Of a stretch of DNA of 64,000 nucleotides, positions 18,113 to 27,935 are shown in pieces (position 1 is the first letter of the stretch; each line of letters begins with the position of its first letter). Below the pieces are notes generated by a model. That model did no database searches. It was not told the origin of the DNA and was given only the letters and a program-made list of their open reading frames with translations. The position numbers and the translations under genes are program-made. Origin of the DNA: Suttonella sp. R2A3 (GTDB taxonomy: Bacteria; Pseudomonadota; Gammaproteobacteria; Cardiobacteriales; Cardiobacteriaceae); assembly GCF_021513215.1 (NCBI RefSeq), contig NZ_CP090975.1, positions 1,757,001 through 1,821,000 on the forward strand, in the 5' to 3' direction.

Positions 18113-19516
18113 CTAAAGTGATAGCTGATTTAGATGCTCAGCGTAGCCTTCTGCGCGGAGTGCTTTGCGAAAATAAGCCGGTTGGGCATTAATCAGCTTG
18201 ACCAGTGTATTGCTAATTTCACGCACTTTAGCTTTACTGAGTTGTTCGCAGGCAAACGCTCGATACCACATGAGGAAAATCGCCCGTTGACGATTATCGC
18301 CACAGCGTTTTAATTTTTCTAGGGTATTGGTGTAGAAGCGCTCATTGCTCGGGTCCATACCTACCAGAGAAATTTTGTTTTGTAATTCATTGCGTTGATC
18401 TTTGCTGAGTGAGAAATAGAATTCGGTAAAGTAGATATGATCCCAAACAGAATGATCGCCACAATGGAATTTATCTTCAAAATTAATCAGCAGTTGGTAG
18501 CAGGAAAACACATCTTGTTCGTTGGTTAAACCCAGCGGCAATAATTCTTGTAAATGCAGCGCCATATTGGCGATGAAATCCATCAGCCGATCGCTGTTGT
18601 TAATGCGAATAGCGCTAAAAATAGCCTCTTCAAAATGATATAGCGCCTGCTCATGACACCAGGCATATTGTTCAGGGTCTGATAATATTTTGCGACGCAG
18701 CAGAAGGGCTTGTAAGTTGTGCCAGTACATTATTGATACATTATCAGGATGATCGAAGCTTTGCGGTTTGGGCATCGTTTCAAGCAAGGCGGCATAATTG
18801 AGTGCCGGTGCACGGCCGTATTGTGTGTTCGCTAACCAATAATACGCTAAATTCGTTACGCTCTGATCGTAGGTTTGTGCGGCATAGTCGAGTATTTTAT
18901 GGATGGTGGCTTGGGTTTCATCGCTGCGGCCTAAATAATGCAGGAGACGAATACGGCGAAAATCAATGATCGCGTCAAGCATCGGACGGGTAGGGAAGGT
19001 TTCACAAGCTGAGAGATGTTCAAGCGCTTCATTGAGGTGACCATCGCGCAAAAACACATCTGCGCTTAAAAAATGTGAGAGAAACTGACACAGTACGGAG
19101 GGTTGATAGGCTGCCTGTTGCTCCGGGTAATAAAAATAGTGGCTTTTTTCGGCTGAGGAATGCGTGCTTGTATGGCGGTCGTTTTTCTGTAGGGTCACCG
19201 GAGACGATAATGTCCAAGGGCCTGTTGAACGGCGCTGTTTGCGTGGCAGGATGGCAACGTTTAATTGTAATGCGCTAAAAGCCTGATCAAGGTCTTGCGC
19301 AAGGCGCAACATTTGGTTGCGGTGTAGGCGAAAGGTGGGTTGGTGTTGCTGGATGGCGGTGGTTAATGCTTCTGCGCTGACTGAACCATTGTGTTGGCTG
19401 CACTCGGCTAATAATGTGAGTAATAGTCCGGAGTGGTGGCAGCTCAAAGTCGCTTGCAGCCCAGTTTTAAGACACCGTAATATGTTATTGCTGTGTTCTA
19501 CCCTAATCAAATCCAT
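18113..19516 (-). CDS. Uncharacterised 467-residue helical protein
   Basis: I do not recognise this protein. Residues 1-100 or so form a compact, mixed domain with a possible helix-turn-helix (an SVSAEALTTAI turn followed by FRLHRNQMLRLAQDL). A polar linker rich in Ser, Thr and His spans about 105-127. Residues 135-460 are almost all helical, with TPR-like pairs such as SADVFLRDGHLNEALEHL and FYFSLSKDQRNELQ. There is no signal peptide or membrane segment. The layout, small N-terminal domain plus helical repeats, is like some transcription regulators, but that is inference. It is followed by the DUF4298-like gene. Confidence 0.7.
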   Translation of the reverse strand: MDLIRVEHSNNILRCLKTGLQATLSCHHSGLLLTLLAECSQHNGSVSAEALTTAIQQHQPTFRLHRNQMLRLAQDLDQAFSALQLNVAILPRKQRRSTGPWTLSSPVTLQKNDRHTSTHSSAEKSHYFYYPEQQAAYQPSVLCQFLSHFLSADVFLRDGHLNEALEHLSACETFPTRPMLDAIIDFRRIRLLHYLGRSDETQATIHKILDYAAQTYDQSVTNLAYYWLANTQYGRAPALNYAALLETMPKPQSFDHPDNVSIMYWHNLQALLLRRKILSDPEQYAWCHEQALYHFEEAIFSAIRINNSDRLMDFIANMALHLQELLPLGLTNEQDVFSCYQLLINFEDKFHCGDHSVWDHIYFTEFYFSLSKDQRNELQNKISLVGMDPSNERFYTNTLEKLKRCGDNRQRAIFLMWYRAFACEQLSKAKVREISNTLVKLINAQPAYFRKALRAEGYAEHLNQLSL

Positions 19517-19537
19517 TTGTTTTATGCCAAAGTTGTC

Positions 19538-19588
19538 AAAAAAGCGTGGTACTGATCAGCGTGCGGATTAAAACAGACCACACGCTGA
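19538..19588 (-). terminator. Possible terminator after deoD
   Basis: A perfect 8-base inverted repeat, TCAGCGTG (19556-19563) and CACGCTGA (19581-19588), lies 20 bases past the deoD stop. An alternative pairing brings the right arm next to a run of six U in the minus-strand RNA (A run at 19538-19543). It also sits directly upstream of the 467-residue gene. The exact fold is uncertain. Confidence 0.4.
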
Positions 19589-19607
19589 CAGGAAGGGTGT
19601 ATCGAGG

Positions 19608-20321
19608 TTAATCCGTTACCTGATACGCCGCATCAAGCGCTACAATCATCATATCATTAAAGCTGGTTTGCCGCTCTTCGGCGCTGGTCGCTTCCCCTTT
19701 GGTGATATGATCAGAAACAGTACAAATGGTGGCGGCACGCGCGCCAAATTCAGCAGCCACCCCATAAATACCGGCCGCTTCCATCTCAACCCCTAAAATC
19801 CGGTACGCTTTCATCACCTCAATCATCTCAGGATCGGGGCTATAAAATAAATCGGCAGAAAACAGGTTGCCCACTTTAGCGTTGAGGTTTCGCGCTTTAG
19901 CAGCATCAACCAACGCTCGGGTGAGATCAAAATCGGCAATCGCTGCGAAATCATGATCGCGAAAACGCATACGGTTGACCTTAGAATCGGTACACGCACC
20001 CATACCAATCACAATATCGCGCACATTAACCTCATCAAGTACCGCCCCACACGAACCGACACGGAAAATATTTTTAACCCCATAATCTTTAATCAGTTCA
20101 GTGGCGTAAATTGAGCATGAAGGAATCCCCATGCCGTGTCCCATCACAGAGATTTTTTTGCCTTGATAGAGGCCGGTGAACCCGAGCATATTGCGTACAT
20201 CGGTGACTTGCTCAACCTGCTCTAAATAGGTTTCGGCGATAAATTTTGCGCGCAATGGGTCGCCAGGCATAAGGACGGTTTGTGCAAAAGCGTCATTGGC
20301 TGCGTTGATGTGTGGGGTCAT
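19608..20321 (-). CDS. deoD: Purine nucleoside phosphorylase DeoD-type
   Basis: Cleaves purine (deoxy)ribonucleosides with phosphate, giving free base and sugar-1-phosphate. The 237 residues from ATG 20321 align along their length with E. coli DeoD (239): TPHINA start, [11 protein letters not shown] phosphate loop, [29 protein letters not shown] and the TVSDH block with the catalytic aspartate. A CGGAG site precedes this ATG; an earlier in-frame ATG adds eleven unlikely residues. It is separate from the deoC-deoA genes 33 kb away. Confidence 0.95.
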   Translation of the reverse strand: MTPHINAANDAFAQTVLMPGDPLRAKFIAETYLEQVEQVTDVRNMLGFTGLYQGKKISVMGHGMGIPSCSIYATELIKDYGVKNIFRVGSCGAVLDEVNVRDIVIGMGACTDSKVNRMRFRDHDFAAIADFDLTRALVDAAKARNLNAKVGNLFSADLFYSPDPEMIEVMKAYRILGVEMEAAGIYGVAAEFGARAATICTVSDHITKGEATSAEERQTSFNDMMIVALDAAYQVTD

Positions 20322-20404
20322 GGTGATACTCCGAATGAAACAATTAATCATCAACGGGCAGGATTAGCTGCCCTAAAAGCGCAGTATACAAGCAAAAAAG
20401 CGCG

Positions 20405-21613
20405 TTATAAATTGCTACCTAAGCGTTCAATTGCATAATCTAAATCTTTATCGCCGCGCCCGGACAAATTAATCAATAAGCGTTTGTCGCTATCGAGCTC
20501 GGCAGCGCGTTTGATCGCATATGCTATGGCGTGTGCGCTTTCCAGCGCCGGAATAATGCCTTCGCTGCGTGCTAAGGTGAGAAACGCGGCCAGTGTTTCT
20601 TTATCCGTGGCTGTTTCATAGCGTGCGCGTCCGATGTCTTTCAAATGGCAATGCTGTGGGCCGACACCCGGGTAATCGAGCCCTGAGGCGATTGAGTGTA
20701 CGGGCGCCGGATTGCCGTCAGCATCTTGTAAAAAGTAGCAGTGGAATCCTTGGATAATTCCGGGTTTTCCGAGGGTGAGGGTGGCGGCATGGCGATCGGT
20801 GTCTAATCCTTCACCGGCCGGCTCAACACCCACCAAAGCCACATGCGCATCATCCATGAAGGCATTAAATAAACCAATCGCGTTGGATCCGCCGCCCACA
20901 CAAGCGATCACTTCATCGGGTTGCCCACCATAGGCTTGGTCGAATTGTTCGCGCGCTTCATGTCCGACAATCGACTGAAAATAAGCGACCATTTCCGGAT
21001 AAGGGCTCGGACCAACGACTGAGCCAATGGCGAACAAGCTATCCTCAAACTGTTCCATATAGGCGCCAAATGCGCTGTCAACCGCTTCTTTAAGTGTTCC
21101 TGCCCCCATCGATACCGGAACAATTTTAGCCCCTAAAATCTTCATTCGCGAGACATTAGGATGCTCTTTTTCGATATCAACCACGCCCATGTGGATTTCG
21201 CATTCTAAACCGAGCAAAGCGGCAGCAGTTGCTAAGGCTACCCCATGTTGTCCGGCGCCGGTTTCTGCGATCACTTTACGTTTGCCGAGTTTTTTCGCAA
21301 GCAGCACTTCACCGAGGCAGTGATTGATTTTATGCGCGCCAGTGTGGTTGAGGTCTTCGCGCTTGAGATAAATCTGTGCACCATTCTGTGAGAGGGTGCG
21401 TGCATGATAAATCGGGCTCGGGCGACCGACGTAGGTTTTTTGCAGCAGTTTGAGCTCGTCAATAAACGTGGGATCAGCAATCATCGCTTGAAAACCAGCG
21501 CTGACTTCATCCATCGCTTTGGCTAAATCAGGGTGTTCGATTTTGCCGCCATGCGCGCCAAAAAAGCCTTGGCTATCGGGGATGATTTGTGCTGAGAGGC
21601 CTTCTTTAATCAT
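20405..21613 (-). CDS. trpB: Tryptophan synthase beta subunit, orphan
   Basis: TrpB joins indole and serine to make tryptophan using pyridoxal phosphate. The 402-residue protein has Lys95 in HTGAHKIN, the [10 protein letters not shown] catalytic block, the GGGSNAIG phosphate cup and the LSGRGDKD end. The length fits the normal TrpB1 class, but the middle (a [14 protein letters not shown] segment in place of the usual AEDVERQALNV type) is diverged. No trpA follows; livF lies upstream on the same strand and deoD downstream. trpD and trpC lie 17 kb away. An AAGGAA ribosome site precedes the ATG. Confidence 0.93.
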   Translation of the reverse strand: MIKEGLSAQIIPDSQGFFGAHGGKIEHPDLAKAMDEVSAGFQAMIADPTFIDELKLLQKTYVGRPSPIYHARTLSQNGAQIYLKREDLNHTGAHKINHCLGEVLLAKKLGKRKVIAETGAGQHGVALATAAALLGLECEIHMGVVDIEKEHPNVSRMKILGAKIVPVSMGAGTLKEAVDSAFGAYMEQFEDSLFAIGSVVGPSPYPEMVAYFQSIVGHEAREQFDQAYGGQPDEVIACVGGGSNAIGLFNAFMDDAHVALVGVEPAGEGLDTDRHAATLTLGKPGIIQGFHCYFLQDADGNPAPVHSIASGLDYPGVGPQHCHLKDIGRARYETATDKETLAAFLTLARSEGIIPALESAHAIAYAIKRAAELDSDKRLLINLSGRGDKDLDYAIERLGSNL

Positions 21614-21696
21614 AAATTTGTTCCTTGTTATGTGCGCGATGAAACGTTGTGTGTTTAACGGTAAGATGTATTTATCGTGTGCATCTTAAAACGATA

Positions 21697-22398
21697 TTAC
21701 CCACCGAGGTAAGCGGCTTTGACACGCTCTGAAGTCAGTAAGTTGGCGCCGCTGTCGGATAAAATAATGTTACCAATTTCCAATACATAGCCACGATCGG
21801 CGATTTGCAGGGCGCGGTGGGCGTTTTGCTCGACCAAAAAGATGGTGATGCCGGCAGCGCGAATGTCTTCGATAATCGTGAAAATTTGTTTGATAATCAG
21901 TGGGGCGAGACCAAGCGAGGGTTCATCAAGCAGCAATAAGCGTGGACGCATCATCAAGCCACGACCAATCGCCAGCATCTGCTGTTCGCCACCAGACAGC
22001 GTTCCAGCGCGCTGTTTGCGGCGTTCGTTTAAGCGAGGAAACAGGTCGTAGACATGGCGCATCTGCTGGCGGTTGTCGCTAGCGCTTTGATGAAAGCCAC
22101 CCAGCTCAAGGTTCTCCTCAACCGTTAGTCCAGAAAAAACCCGCCGTCCTTCGGGCACTAAAGCAATACCCGATTGACTGATCAAATGGGTCGGTTGGGT
22201 AGTGATGTCTTGTTCTTCATAGGTAATTGTGCCGCTGCTCGCCTGAGGTGAGCCACAAATGGTGTTGAGCAGGGTGGATTTTCCAGCACCGTTTGCGCCA
22301 ATCAAGGTAACAATCTCGCCTTGTTCAACGTGGAGTGAGATGCCTTTGAGCGCTTCAATTTGTCCGTAGTGGGTGTGAAGGTTGTCGATGCGTAACAT
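21697..22398 (-). CDS. livF: Branched-chain amino acid ABC transporter ATPase LivF
   Basis: One of two ATPases that energise high-affinity uptake of leucine, isoleucine and valine. The 233 residues show Walker A GANGAGKST near 34, the HLISQSGIALVPEGRRVF segment specific for LivF, signature LSGGEQQM near 135 and Walker B LLLLDEPSLGLAP. The length equals that of E. coli LivF (237). Its start shares one base with the livG stop (TAATG). Confidence 0.95.
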   Translation of the reverse strand: MLRIDNLHTHYGQIEALKGISLHVEQGEIVTLIGANGAGKSTLLNTICGSPQASSGTITYEEQDITTQPTHLISQSGIALVPEGRRVFSGLTVEENLELGGFHQSASDNRQQMRHVYDLFPRLNERRKQRAGTLSGGEQQMLAIGRGLMMRPRLLLLDEPSLGLAPLIIKQIFTIIEDIRAAGITIFLVEQNAHRALQIADRGYVLEIGNIILSDSGANLLTSERVKAAYLGG

Positions 22399-23165
22399 TA
22401 GGCTTCTTCTCCCAAATAAGCTCTGATGACATCAGGGTTGTTGCGGATATCTTCAGGGCTGCCGATGGCAATCGGGCGACCGTATTCCATCACCATAATC
22501 TGCTCTGAAAGTGGCATAACCAGCGACATATCGTGCTCAATGAGTAATACACTGATGCGGAATTCATCACGCAGGCGGCGAATCAAGTTAACCAGCTCGA
22601 CGGTTTCATTCGGGTTAAGTCCGGCAGCGGGCTCGTCCAAAATCAGTACCTTAGGCTCGGTCATCATGCAGCGTGCGATTTCCAGGCGACGTTGCTGTCC
22701 ATAAGCGAGATTGCCGGCCTCATGATTGGCGTATTGTCTAAGGCTAAAAAATTCTAACCATTGTGCAGCAAGTTGCTTGGCCTTATTTTCGCTACGTCGG
22801 TAATTACCACTACCAAAAATGCCCGCAAAATACCCTTTATTGAGGTTGTGATGACGAGCGATTAACAGGTTTTCCAACACCGTCATATCCTTAAATAAGC
22901 GGATATTTTGAAACGTTCGCGTGAGGCCTTTTTGCGCAATCACATGACTCGGTTTACCGGTGATGTCTTCGCTATCTAAGGTGACTGTACCACCGCTGGG
23001 TTTATAAAAGCCGCTGATGCAGTTAAATACGGTGGTTTTACCTGCGCCATTAGGGCCGATAATTGAAGAGATTTCATCTTGATAGAGGTGGAAGGTTACG
23101 GCATCGACCGCTACCAAGCCACCAAAGACCATACGCAGGTCGTTTACAGAGAGTAGTGATTTCAT
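22398..23165 (-). CDS. livG: Branched-chain amino acid ABC transporter ATPase LivG
   Basis: Second ATPase of the Liv importer. From ATG 23165 the protein is 255 residues, the same as E. coli LivG; a longer reading would run into livM. Walker [10 protein letters not shown] is near residue 37, the [17 protein letters not shown] block follows near 80, then [13 protein letters not shown] (signature replaced by LAYGQQRR, usual in LivG) and [12 protein letters not shown]. Start overlaps the livM stop by ATGA. Confidence 0.95.
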   Translation of the reverse strand: MKSLLSVNDLRMVFGGLVAVDAVTFHLYQDEISSIIGPNGAGKTTVFNCISGFYKPSGGTVTLDSEDITGKPSHVIAQKGLTRTFQNIRLFKDMTVLENLLIARHHNLNKGYFAGIFGSGNYRRSENKAKQLAAQWLEFFSLRQYANHEAGNLAYGQQRRLEIARCMMTEPKVLILDEPAAGLNPNETVELVNLIRRLRDEFRISVLLIEHDMSLVMPLSEQIMVMEYGRPIAIGSPEDIRNNPDVIRAYLGEEA

Positions 23166-24385
23166 TCTGGCAGCTCCATTTTCGGCCGCTGTGCGGGGAT
23201 CAAACCTTGTGGTCGCCAAACCATCATCAGCACCATCACCGCACCAAAAATCAGCATGCGGTATTCTGAAAATTCACGCGCCAATTCCGGAATGATCGTT
23301 AGTGCAATAGCGGCTAAGATCACGCCGATTTGCGAACCCATGCCACCAAGCACCACAATTGCCAGCACAATCGCTGATTCGATAAAGGTAAATGATTCAG
23401 GGTTGATAAAGCCTTGTTTTGCGGCAAAAAACGCCCCGGCGACCCCGGCAAAGAGTGCACCAATAGCAAAAGCGGAAAGTTTTACCGTGGTGGGGTTAAG
23501 TCCTAAGGAACGGCAGGCGATCTCATCCTCGCGCAGCGCTTCCCAGGCGCGTCCAACCGGCATCCGCACCAAGCGGTTAATCACCCATAGGGCAATCAGA
23601 CACAGCGCAAAAATAATCACATACAAAAAAATCAACCGATATTCAGAGCTGTAGCTGATCCCGAGCCATTCATGAAACGGTGTTTGCCCTTCCTCAGCAC
23701 GCCGGGTAAAGACGATATTGAATAGATTAGGCGCGGGAATCGAGCTGATGCCCAGCGGGCCGTTGGTGTATTGGTCGAGGTTATTGAGCATAATACGAAT
23801 AATCTCACCAAAGCCCAGGGTCACAATCGCGAGATAATCCCCACGTAAGCGCAACACCGGGAAGCCGAGCAAAATACCGACAATCCCGGATAAAACCGCA
23901 GCAATCGGCAGGACCCACCAGAAGCTGATGCCATAATGGCTCGCAATCAACGCGTAGGTATAGGCGCCGACCGCATAAAAGCCGACATAGCCAAGATCGA
24001 GTAAGCCAGCAAAACCAACCACGACATTTAATCCTAAGCCAAGCAGGACATAAATCAGCGCCAGGGTGGCAATATCGATGGTGGCGCGAGAGCCCAAAAA
24101 AGGCACTAAACAACCAATAACAATCAGCACAGCAAGCACCCAGCCGCGGTGGCTCTCTAAATAGCGTGAGGGTTGAAAGCGCGGGTTAACGCGCTTGGAT
24201 AAGCGCAGTACCGGTAAGCAAAGGTTGACGATAAATACCGCCAGTGCGGCATACACACTATGCATCCATGAACCGGTTAGGCTCAATCCATTAGCGCTTT
24301 GCTCAATTTTGACCCCAAGAATCGGTAAGGTGATAAAAAATGTGACGACAGCCATGATGATGGCTTGTTTAAGCACTGGACGCAT
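23162..24385 (-). CDS. livM: Branched-chain amino acid ABC transporter permease LivM
   Basis: Inner-membrane permease subunit of the Liv importer. The 407 residues have an N-terminal extension of two or three helices (about 1-105) before the conserved core, as in E. coli LivM (425). Core marks are [31 protein letters not shown]-type sequence near 130 and the EAA-like loop [17 protein letters not shown] near 285 that contacts the ATPase. Coupled to livH by TGATG and to livG by ATGA. Confidence 0.94.
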   Translation of the reverse strand: MRPVLKQAIIMAVVTFFITLPILGVKIEQSANGLSLTGSWMHSVYAALAVFIVNLCLPVLRLSKRVNPRFQPSRYLESHRGWVLAVLIVIGCLVPFLGSRATIDIATLALIYVLLGLGLNVVVGFAGLLDLGYVGFYAVGAYTYALIASHYGISFWWVLPIAAVLSGIVGILLGFPVLRLRGDYLAIVTLGFGEIIRIMLNNLDQYTNGPLGISSIPAPNLFNIVFTRRAEEGQTPFHEWLGISYSSEYRLIFLYVIIFALCLIALWVINRLVRMPVGRAWEALREDEIACRSLGLNPTTVKLSAFAIGALFAGVAGAFFAAKQGFINPESFTFIESAIVLAIVVLGGMGSQIGVILAAIALTIIPELAREFSEYRMLIFGAVMVLMMVWRPQGLIPAQRPKMELPE

Positions 24386-25299
24386 CAGACTTTCTCCACT
24401 TCAGGTTTGCCAAGAATACCGGTAGGGCGAAAGAGCAAGACTAAAATCAGCAAGGAAAATGCGACCACATCTTTGTATTCAGTGGAAAAATAGGCGGAGG
24501 TGAAGCTTTCGGTTAAGCCCAGTAGTAGTCCTCCGAGCATCGCGCCGGGAATAGAGCCAATCCCACCAAGAACGGCTGCAGTAAAGGCTTTCAGTCCGGC
24601 GATAAAGCCGATGTACGGGGTGACAACGCCATAATAGAGCGCAACTAAAACGCCGGCAATCGCGGCGAGCGCTGCACCAATGACAAAGGTTAAGGCGATA
24701 ATTTTATTGGCGTCAATGCCGAGTAAACGCGCCATGCCGAGGTCTTGCGCGCAGGCACGACAGGCACGCCCCATCTTTGAATTCTGGATAAAAATATTTA
24801 GCGCAATCATCGCAAGGATTGTGACTACGATAATAATGATTTGCAGCGCGGAAATAGAAAAGCTCATATGTTCGCTGCTAAAGAGCTCCCAGCGTTGGCT
24901 GACAATCGGTTGCAGGGCGATGTTTTTATTGCTTTGCCCGTTAGCGACATAGTTCTGCAAGAAAATAGACATACCAATGGCAGAAATCAGCGGTACCAGG
25001 CGTGGGCTGTTACGTAACGGCTTATACGCCACCGCCTCAACCATATAGCCATAACCACTGGTCACCACCATGGCAATAATAAAGGCAAGAATAAGAATAA
25101 TCGGCAGACCAGTGATGCCAAGCATTGGCAGGCCGACGATGGCGACAATGCCGGTGTAGGCGCCAATCATATAGACTTCGCCGTGGGCAAAGTTAATCAG
25201 GCCGATGATGCCGTAGACCATGGTATAGCCAATGGCAATCAACGCATAAATGCTGCCTAGCGTAACGCCATTAATGATTTGTTGAGGAAGATCGTACAT
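24385..25299 (-). CDS. livH: Branched-chain amino acid ABC transporter permease LivH
   Basis: Inner-membrane permease subunit of the Liv importer, 304 residues from ATG 25299 (308 in E. coli). It begins with the conserved [21 protein letters not shown]-type helix and has the [13 protein letters not shown] motif, and the EAA-like loop with [20 protein letters not shown] near residue 195. An in-frame ATG 36 bases upstream lies close to the terminator hairpin and is less likely. It is separated from livK by 137 bases holding two terminators. Confidence 0.94.
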   Translation of the reverse strand: MYDLPQQIINGVTLGSIYALIAIGYTMVYGIIGLINFAHGEVYMIGAYTGIVAIVGLPMLGITGLPIILILAFIIAMVVTSGYGYMVEAVAYKPLRNSPRLVPLISAIGMSIFLQNYVANGQSNKNIALQPIVSQRWELFSSEHMSFSISALQIIIIVVTILAMIALNIFIQNSKMGRACRACAQDLGMARLLGIDANKIIALTFVIGAALAAIAGVLVALYYGVVTPYIGFIAGLKAFTAAVLGGIGSIPGAMLGGLLLGLTESFTSAYFSTEYKDVVAFSLLILVLLFRPTGILGKPEVEKV

Positions 25300-25313
25300 A
25301 ACAATTGCTGGGT

Positions 25314-25339
25314 TAAAAACGGCGTGGGGTGCCACGCCG
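25314..25339 (-). terminator. Second terminator between livK and livH
   Basis: An 8-bp GC-rich stem (C25320 to G25327 with C25332 to G25339, loop of four) is followed in the minus-strand RNA by five U (25319-25315). It ends 15 bases before the chosen livH start, so readthrough is needed for livHMGF expression. Confidence 0.75.
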
Positions 25340-25367
25340 CCAGTTAAAAAATGAGTGTTTCTATCTT

Positions 25368-25403
25368 AAAAAATCCTTAACCCTCAATCAGAGGGCTAAG
25401 GAT
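25368..25403 (-). terminator. First terminator after livK
   Basis: In the minus-strand RNA the arms 25403-25391 and 25385-25373 form 13 continuous pairs, including one G-U wobble, around a five-base loop, followed by five U (25372-25368). It lies 34 bases past the livK stop. This is a strong intrinsic terminator. Confidence 0.85.
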
Positions 25404-25436
25404 AGGTTTAGCGAGTGATTATCGACACGCCCGTGC

Positions 25437-26546
25437 TTATTCGGTCACTAATTTACGGCTGCCATCAGCTTGCAGTTCGTAAATAACCGACTGGAAGTCT
25501 TTCAAATCCCCGTTTTCCTGGTAGCTGATGGTACCAATTGGGGTGTTGAATTCATTGCTGCGAATCGCATCAGCAATCGCGTCTAAATCGTCGTTATTAC
25601 CGACGCTATTAGCAGCATCGACCATCACTTGGACTGCGGTGTAGCCTGGTAAGACAAACGGACCACTCACGTCATCGCCTTTTTCTTCGAAGGCCGCAAC
25701 GAGATCAGCGTTTGCTGGGTCTTCGGCAAAGTTCTTCGGTACAGTTGCGAGAATACCGTTAGCCGCATCGCCAGCAATAGCGAACAGATCCGGGTTGTCG
25801 ATACCATCTGCACCCATATAGGTTGGGGTGAAGCCTTGATCAGCGCCTTGACGGATAATCAGGCCTAACTCAGGGTGATAACCGCCCCAATAGACGAAAT
25901 CAACGTTGGCACTTTTTAGCTTGGTAATGAGTGCTGCAAAGTCGGTCTGACCTTGGTTAACGCCTTCGAGGATCACTGGTTCGATACCACGCTCACGCAG
26001 TACTTTATCAACGCCTTCAGCGAGGCCTTGGCCGTATTGCTGTTTGTCGTGCAACAACGCAATATTTTCAGGCTTGATGACATCAGCGATGTAATTGGCA
26101 CTGGTTGGTGCGCTTTGTGCATCGGTACCGATGGTGCGGAAGATCGTGGTGTAGCCTTTTTCGGTTAATTCTGGGGCTGTTGAGGCCGGAGTCACCATGA
26201 TGATGCCTTCTTCATCGTAAATTTCTGCCGCTGGCAGGGTTGATGATGAGCATAAGTGACCGACTACGAATTGTACACCGTCATTGATGATCTGGTTAGC
26301 TACCGAAACCGCTTGTTTTGGCTCACAGGCGTCATCGTAAATCTCAAATTTGATTTCTGCGCCATTCATGCCGCCTTTCGCATTGAGCTGCTCAATTGCC
26401 ATTTTAGCACCGGTGTTTTGCATGGTGCCGTATTGGGTCACCGGTCCAGTCGTCGGGCCAGCTAACGCAATCGTGACAGTATCTGCGGCCATAGCTGCGG
26501 GCATGATGGCGGCCATAGCGAGGCTCAGCAAGGTTTTCTTCATCAT
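25437..26546 (-). CDS. livK: Branched-chain amino acid periplasmic binding protein
   Basis: Periplasmic receptor that hands leucine, isoleucine or valine to LivHM. The 369 residues start with a signal peptide (KKTLLSLAMAAIMPAAMA, cleavage likely before ADTV), then the type I binding-protein fold: VTIALAGPTTG near 25, KFEIYDDACEP and GHLCSSST with two cysteines that form the family disulfide, and GGYHPELG near 220. A second ATG at 26543 has better spacing to the AGGAGT site at 26552-26557 and may be the true start. Terminators downstream favour high livK over livHMGF. Confidence 0.95.
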   Translation of the reverse strand: MMKKTLLSLAMAAIMPAAMAADTVTIALAGPTTGPVTQYGTMQNTGAKMAIEQLNAKGGMNGAEIKFEIYDDACEPKQAVSVANQIINDGVQFVVGHLCSSSTLPAAEIYDEEGIIMVTPASTAPELTEKGYTTIFRTIGTDAQSAPTSANYIADVIKPENIALLHDKQQYGQGLAEGVDKVLRERGIEPVILEGVNQGQTDFAALITKLKSANVDFVYWGGYHPELGLIIRQGADQGFTPTYMGADGIDNPDLFAIAGDAANGILATVPKNFAEDPANADLVAAFEEKGDDVSGPFVLPGYTAVQVMVDAANSVGNNDDLDAIADAIRSNEFNTPIGTISYQENGDLKDFQSVIYELQADGSRKLVTE

Positions 26547-26729
26547 AGATGACTCCTGTTTGTTGGGGAAAATGAAAACATGTCTAATAGTTAATAACCA
26601 TGACTTAATTTCTATAAGCTGTCAAGAAGAATTTGTATCGTATAAGAAAATTCTGTGCGTACTTTTAGCCAACAGGGTATTTGTGGATCTCACTTAGTGT
26701 GCGGATACGCAAAATTGTATAAATACTCG
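26547..26729. other. Intergenic region upstream of livK
   Basis: 183 bases between the permease stop and livK, both on the minus strand. It is AT-rich and must hold the livK promoter. A TTGACA is present on the minus strand (RC of 26617-26622 region) but I see no good -10 at the right distance, and no clear terminator for the upstream operon. Confidence 0.4.
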
Positions 26730-27935
26730 CTATGTATCACGCAAAATCTCGGCAGGCGCACGACGATAGTGGTATAGGGAAGGAATGAGTAAGGCAATAG
26801 CACCGATAATAAAAAGGATGGCGAGAAAACGCATGTCTTCGGTATTAAATTGAACCGGTAAGATGAATCCGTTTTGTGCGCTAATGGCATTTGAGGCAAA
26901 AGCAGCAAGCGCATAACCACCAATAGCGCCGAGAATAATGGCGATACTAATGAGCATCAGCAATGCGCCCCATATCAGCAAAAAGATTCGGTTGCGTGGT
27001 GCGCCAAATGCGCGTAATGCGGCAATTTGGCGTTGCTGTTGCTGTAAGTAAATCGCAATAATGACCGACACAGCGAGGGCAACCAGTAGCTGTGTGATAA
27101 TGGCGATACCACTGAGTAATTTTTTTGCATCGCCTAATGTACTATAGAGCCGCACCAGAACCTCACCCGGAAATACCGCTTGTGTACCGTTACCGCGATA
27201 TTGGCTGCGCAGTTGATACGCACCAGCTACGCTTTGCGGCTTGACGATGACTGCTGGTGCGCCTTGTGGTTCTATGCCACCGATGGGCTCCTGCCACCGT
27301 AGATGGCTGTGCGGGTTATCATCCATCGCGTGCATCAGCCATACGCTCTCTATCGGCACAAGTATCGCTTGATCCCATACGCTGCCATCCACTGGTAATA
27401 CGCCGACCACAGTGTAACTAGAGACCTCGTGGGTGAGATGATCCGCATCACCAAGGTTACCGTGTATCGGGGTGATGGTATCACCGATCTTTAGGCCGCT
27501 ACGTGCGCCGACTACAGCTTCATTATGATGTGTAAAAAAGCGTCCGGATTCAGCGCGTCGTTTACCATCAAGACTGAGCAAATCGTGATTAACGCCAACA
27601 ATAGGGCGCTCTTGATAATAATCGCCAAAAACGATGGGTGAACTCCATGATGCCAATGGATTTTTTGCAATGTTGTCAATTTGTGTTGGGGTGAGCAAAC
27701 TCAAATCACTGGCTTGTAAGAAAACACTAGACAGGACTAGTTGAATCTCGCTACCTGGTGCACCAATAACTAAATCGAATTGATCAGCGGCGCGTGCGCT
27801 GCCTTCGCGTAAGGCACGTTCTTGGAGACTAACGGCCATCGATAGCGCTGTCGTTGCGGCGATGAGTAAGACAATAAACGCACTGCCCCACGGGTGTTGG
27901 CGTAAGCTGGCGGTAAATAAGCGTAACGCGGTCAC
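26730..27935 (-). CDS. FtsX/MacB-type ABC transporter permease
   Basis: A 401-residue permease with one N-terminal helix, a periplasmic domain (about 45-255) and three C-terminal helices ending in LIPSLYHYRRAPAEILRDT. The ADQFDLVIGAPGSEIQLVLS-type stretch near residue 48 is the mark of a subgroup found in Pseudomonas PA4065-like operons that are controlled by zinc; that comparison is from memory. Fourth gene of the phosphatase operon, overlapping the ATPase by ATGA. The transported substrate is unknown; many relatives act on lipoproteins or act as mechanotransmitters. Confidence 0.82.
   Translation of the reverse strand: MTALRLFTASLRQHPWGSAFIVLLIAATTALSMAVSLQERALREGSARAADQFDLVIGAPGSEIQLVLSSVFLQASDLSLLTPTQIDNIAKNPLASWSSPIVFGDYYQERPIVGVNHDLLSLDGKRRAESGRFFTHHNEAVVGARSGLKIGDTITPIHGNLGDADHLTHEVSSYTVVGVLPVDGSVWDQAILVPIESVWLMHAMDDNPHSHLRWQEPIGGIEPQGAPAVIVKPQSVAGAYQLRSQYRGNGTQAVFPGEVLVRLYSTLGDAKKLLSGIAIITQLLVALAVSVIIAIYLQQQQRQIAALRAFGAPRNRIFLLIWGALLMLISIAIILGAIGGYALAAFASNAISAQNGFILPVQFNTEDMRFLAILFIIGAIALLIPSLYHYRRAPAEILRDT

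Noticed and set aside
21662-21688. Inverted repeat TAAGATG/CATCTTA upstream of trpB as a TrpR operator
   Set aside because: It does not resemble the known Trp box, and lacks a U run for a terminator; left without function.
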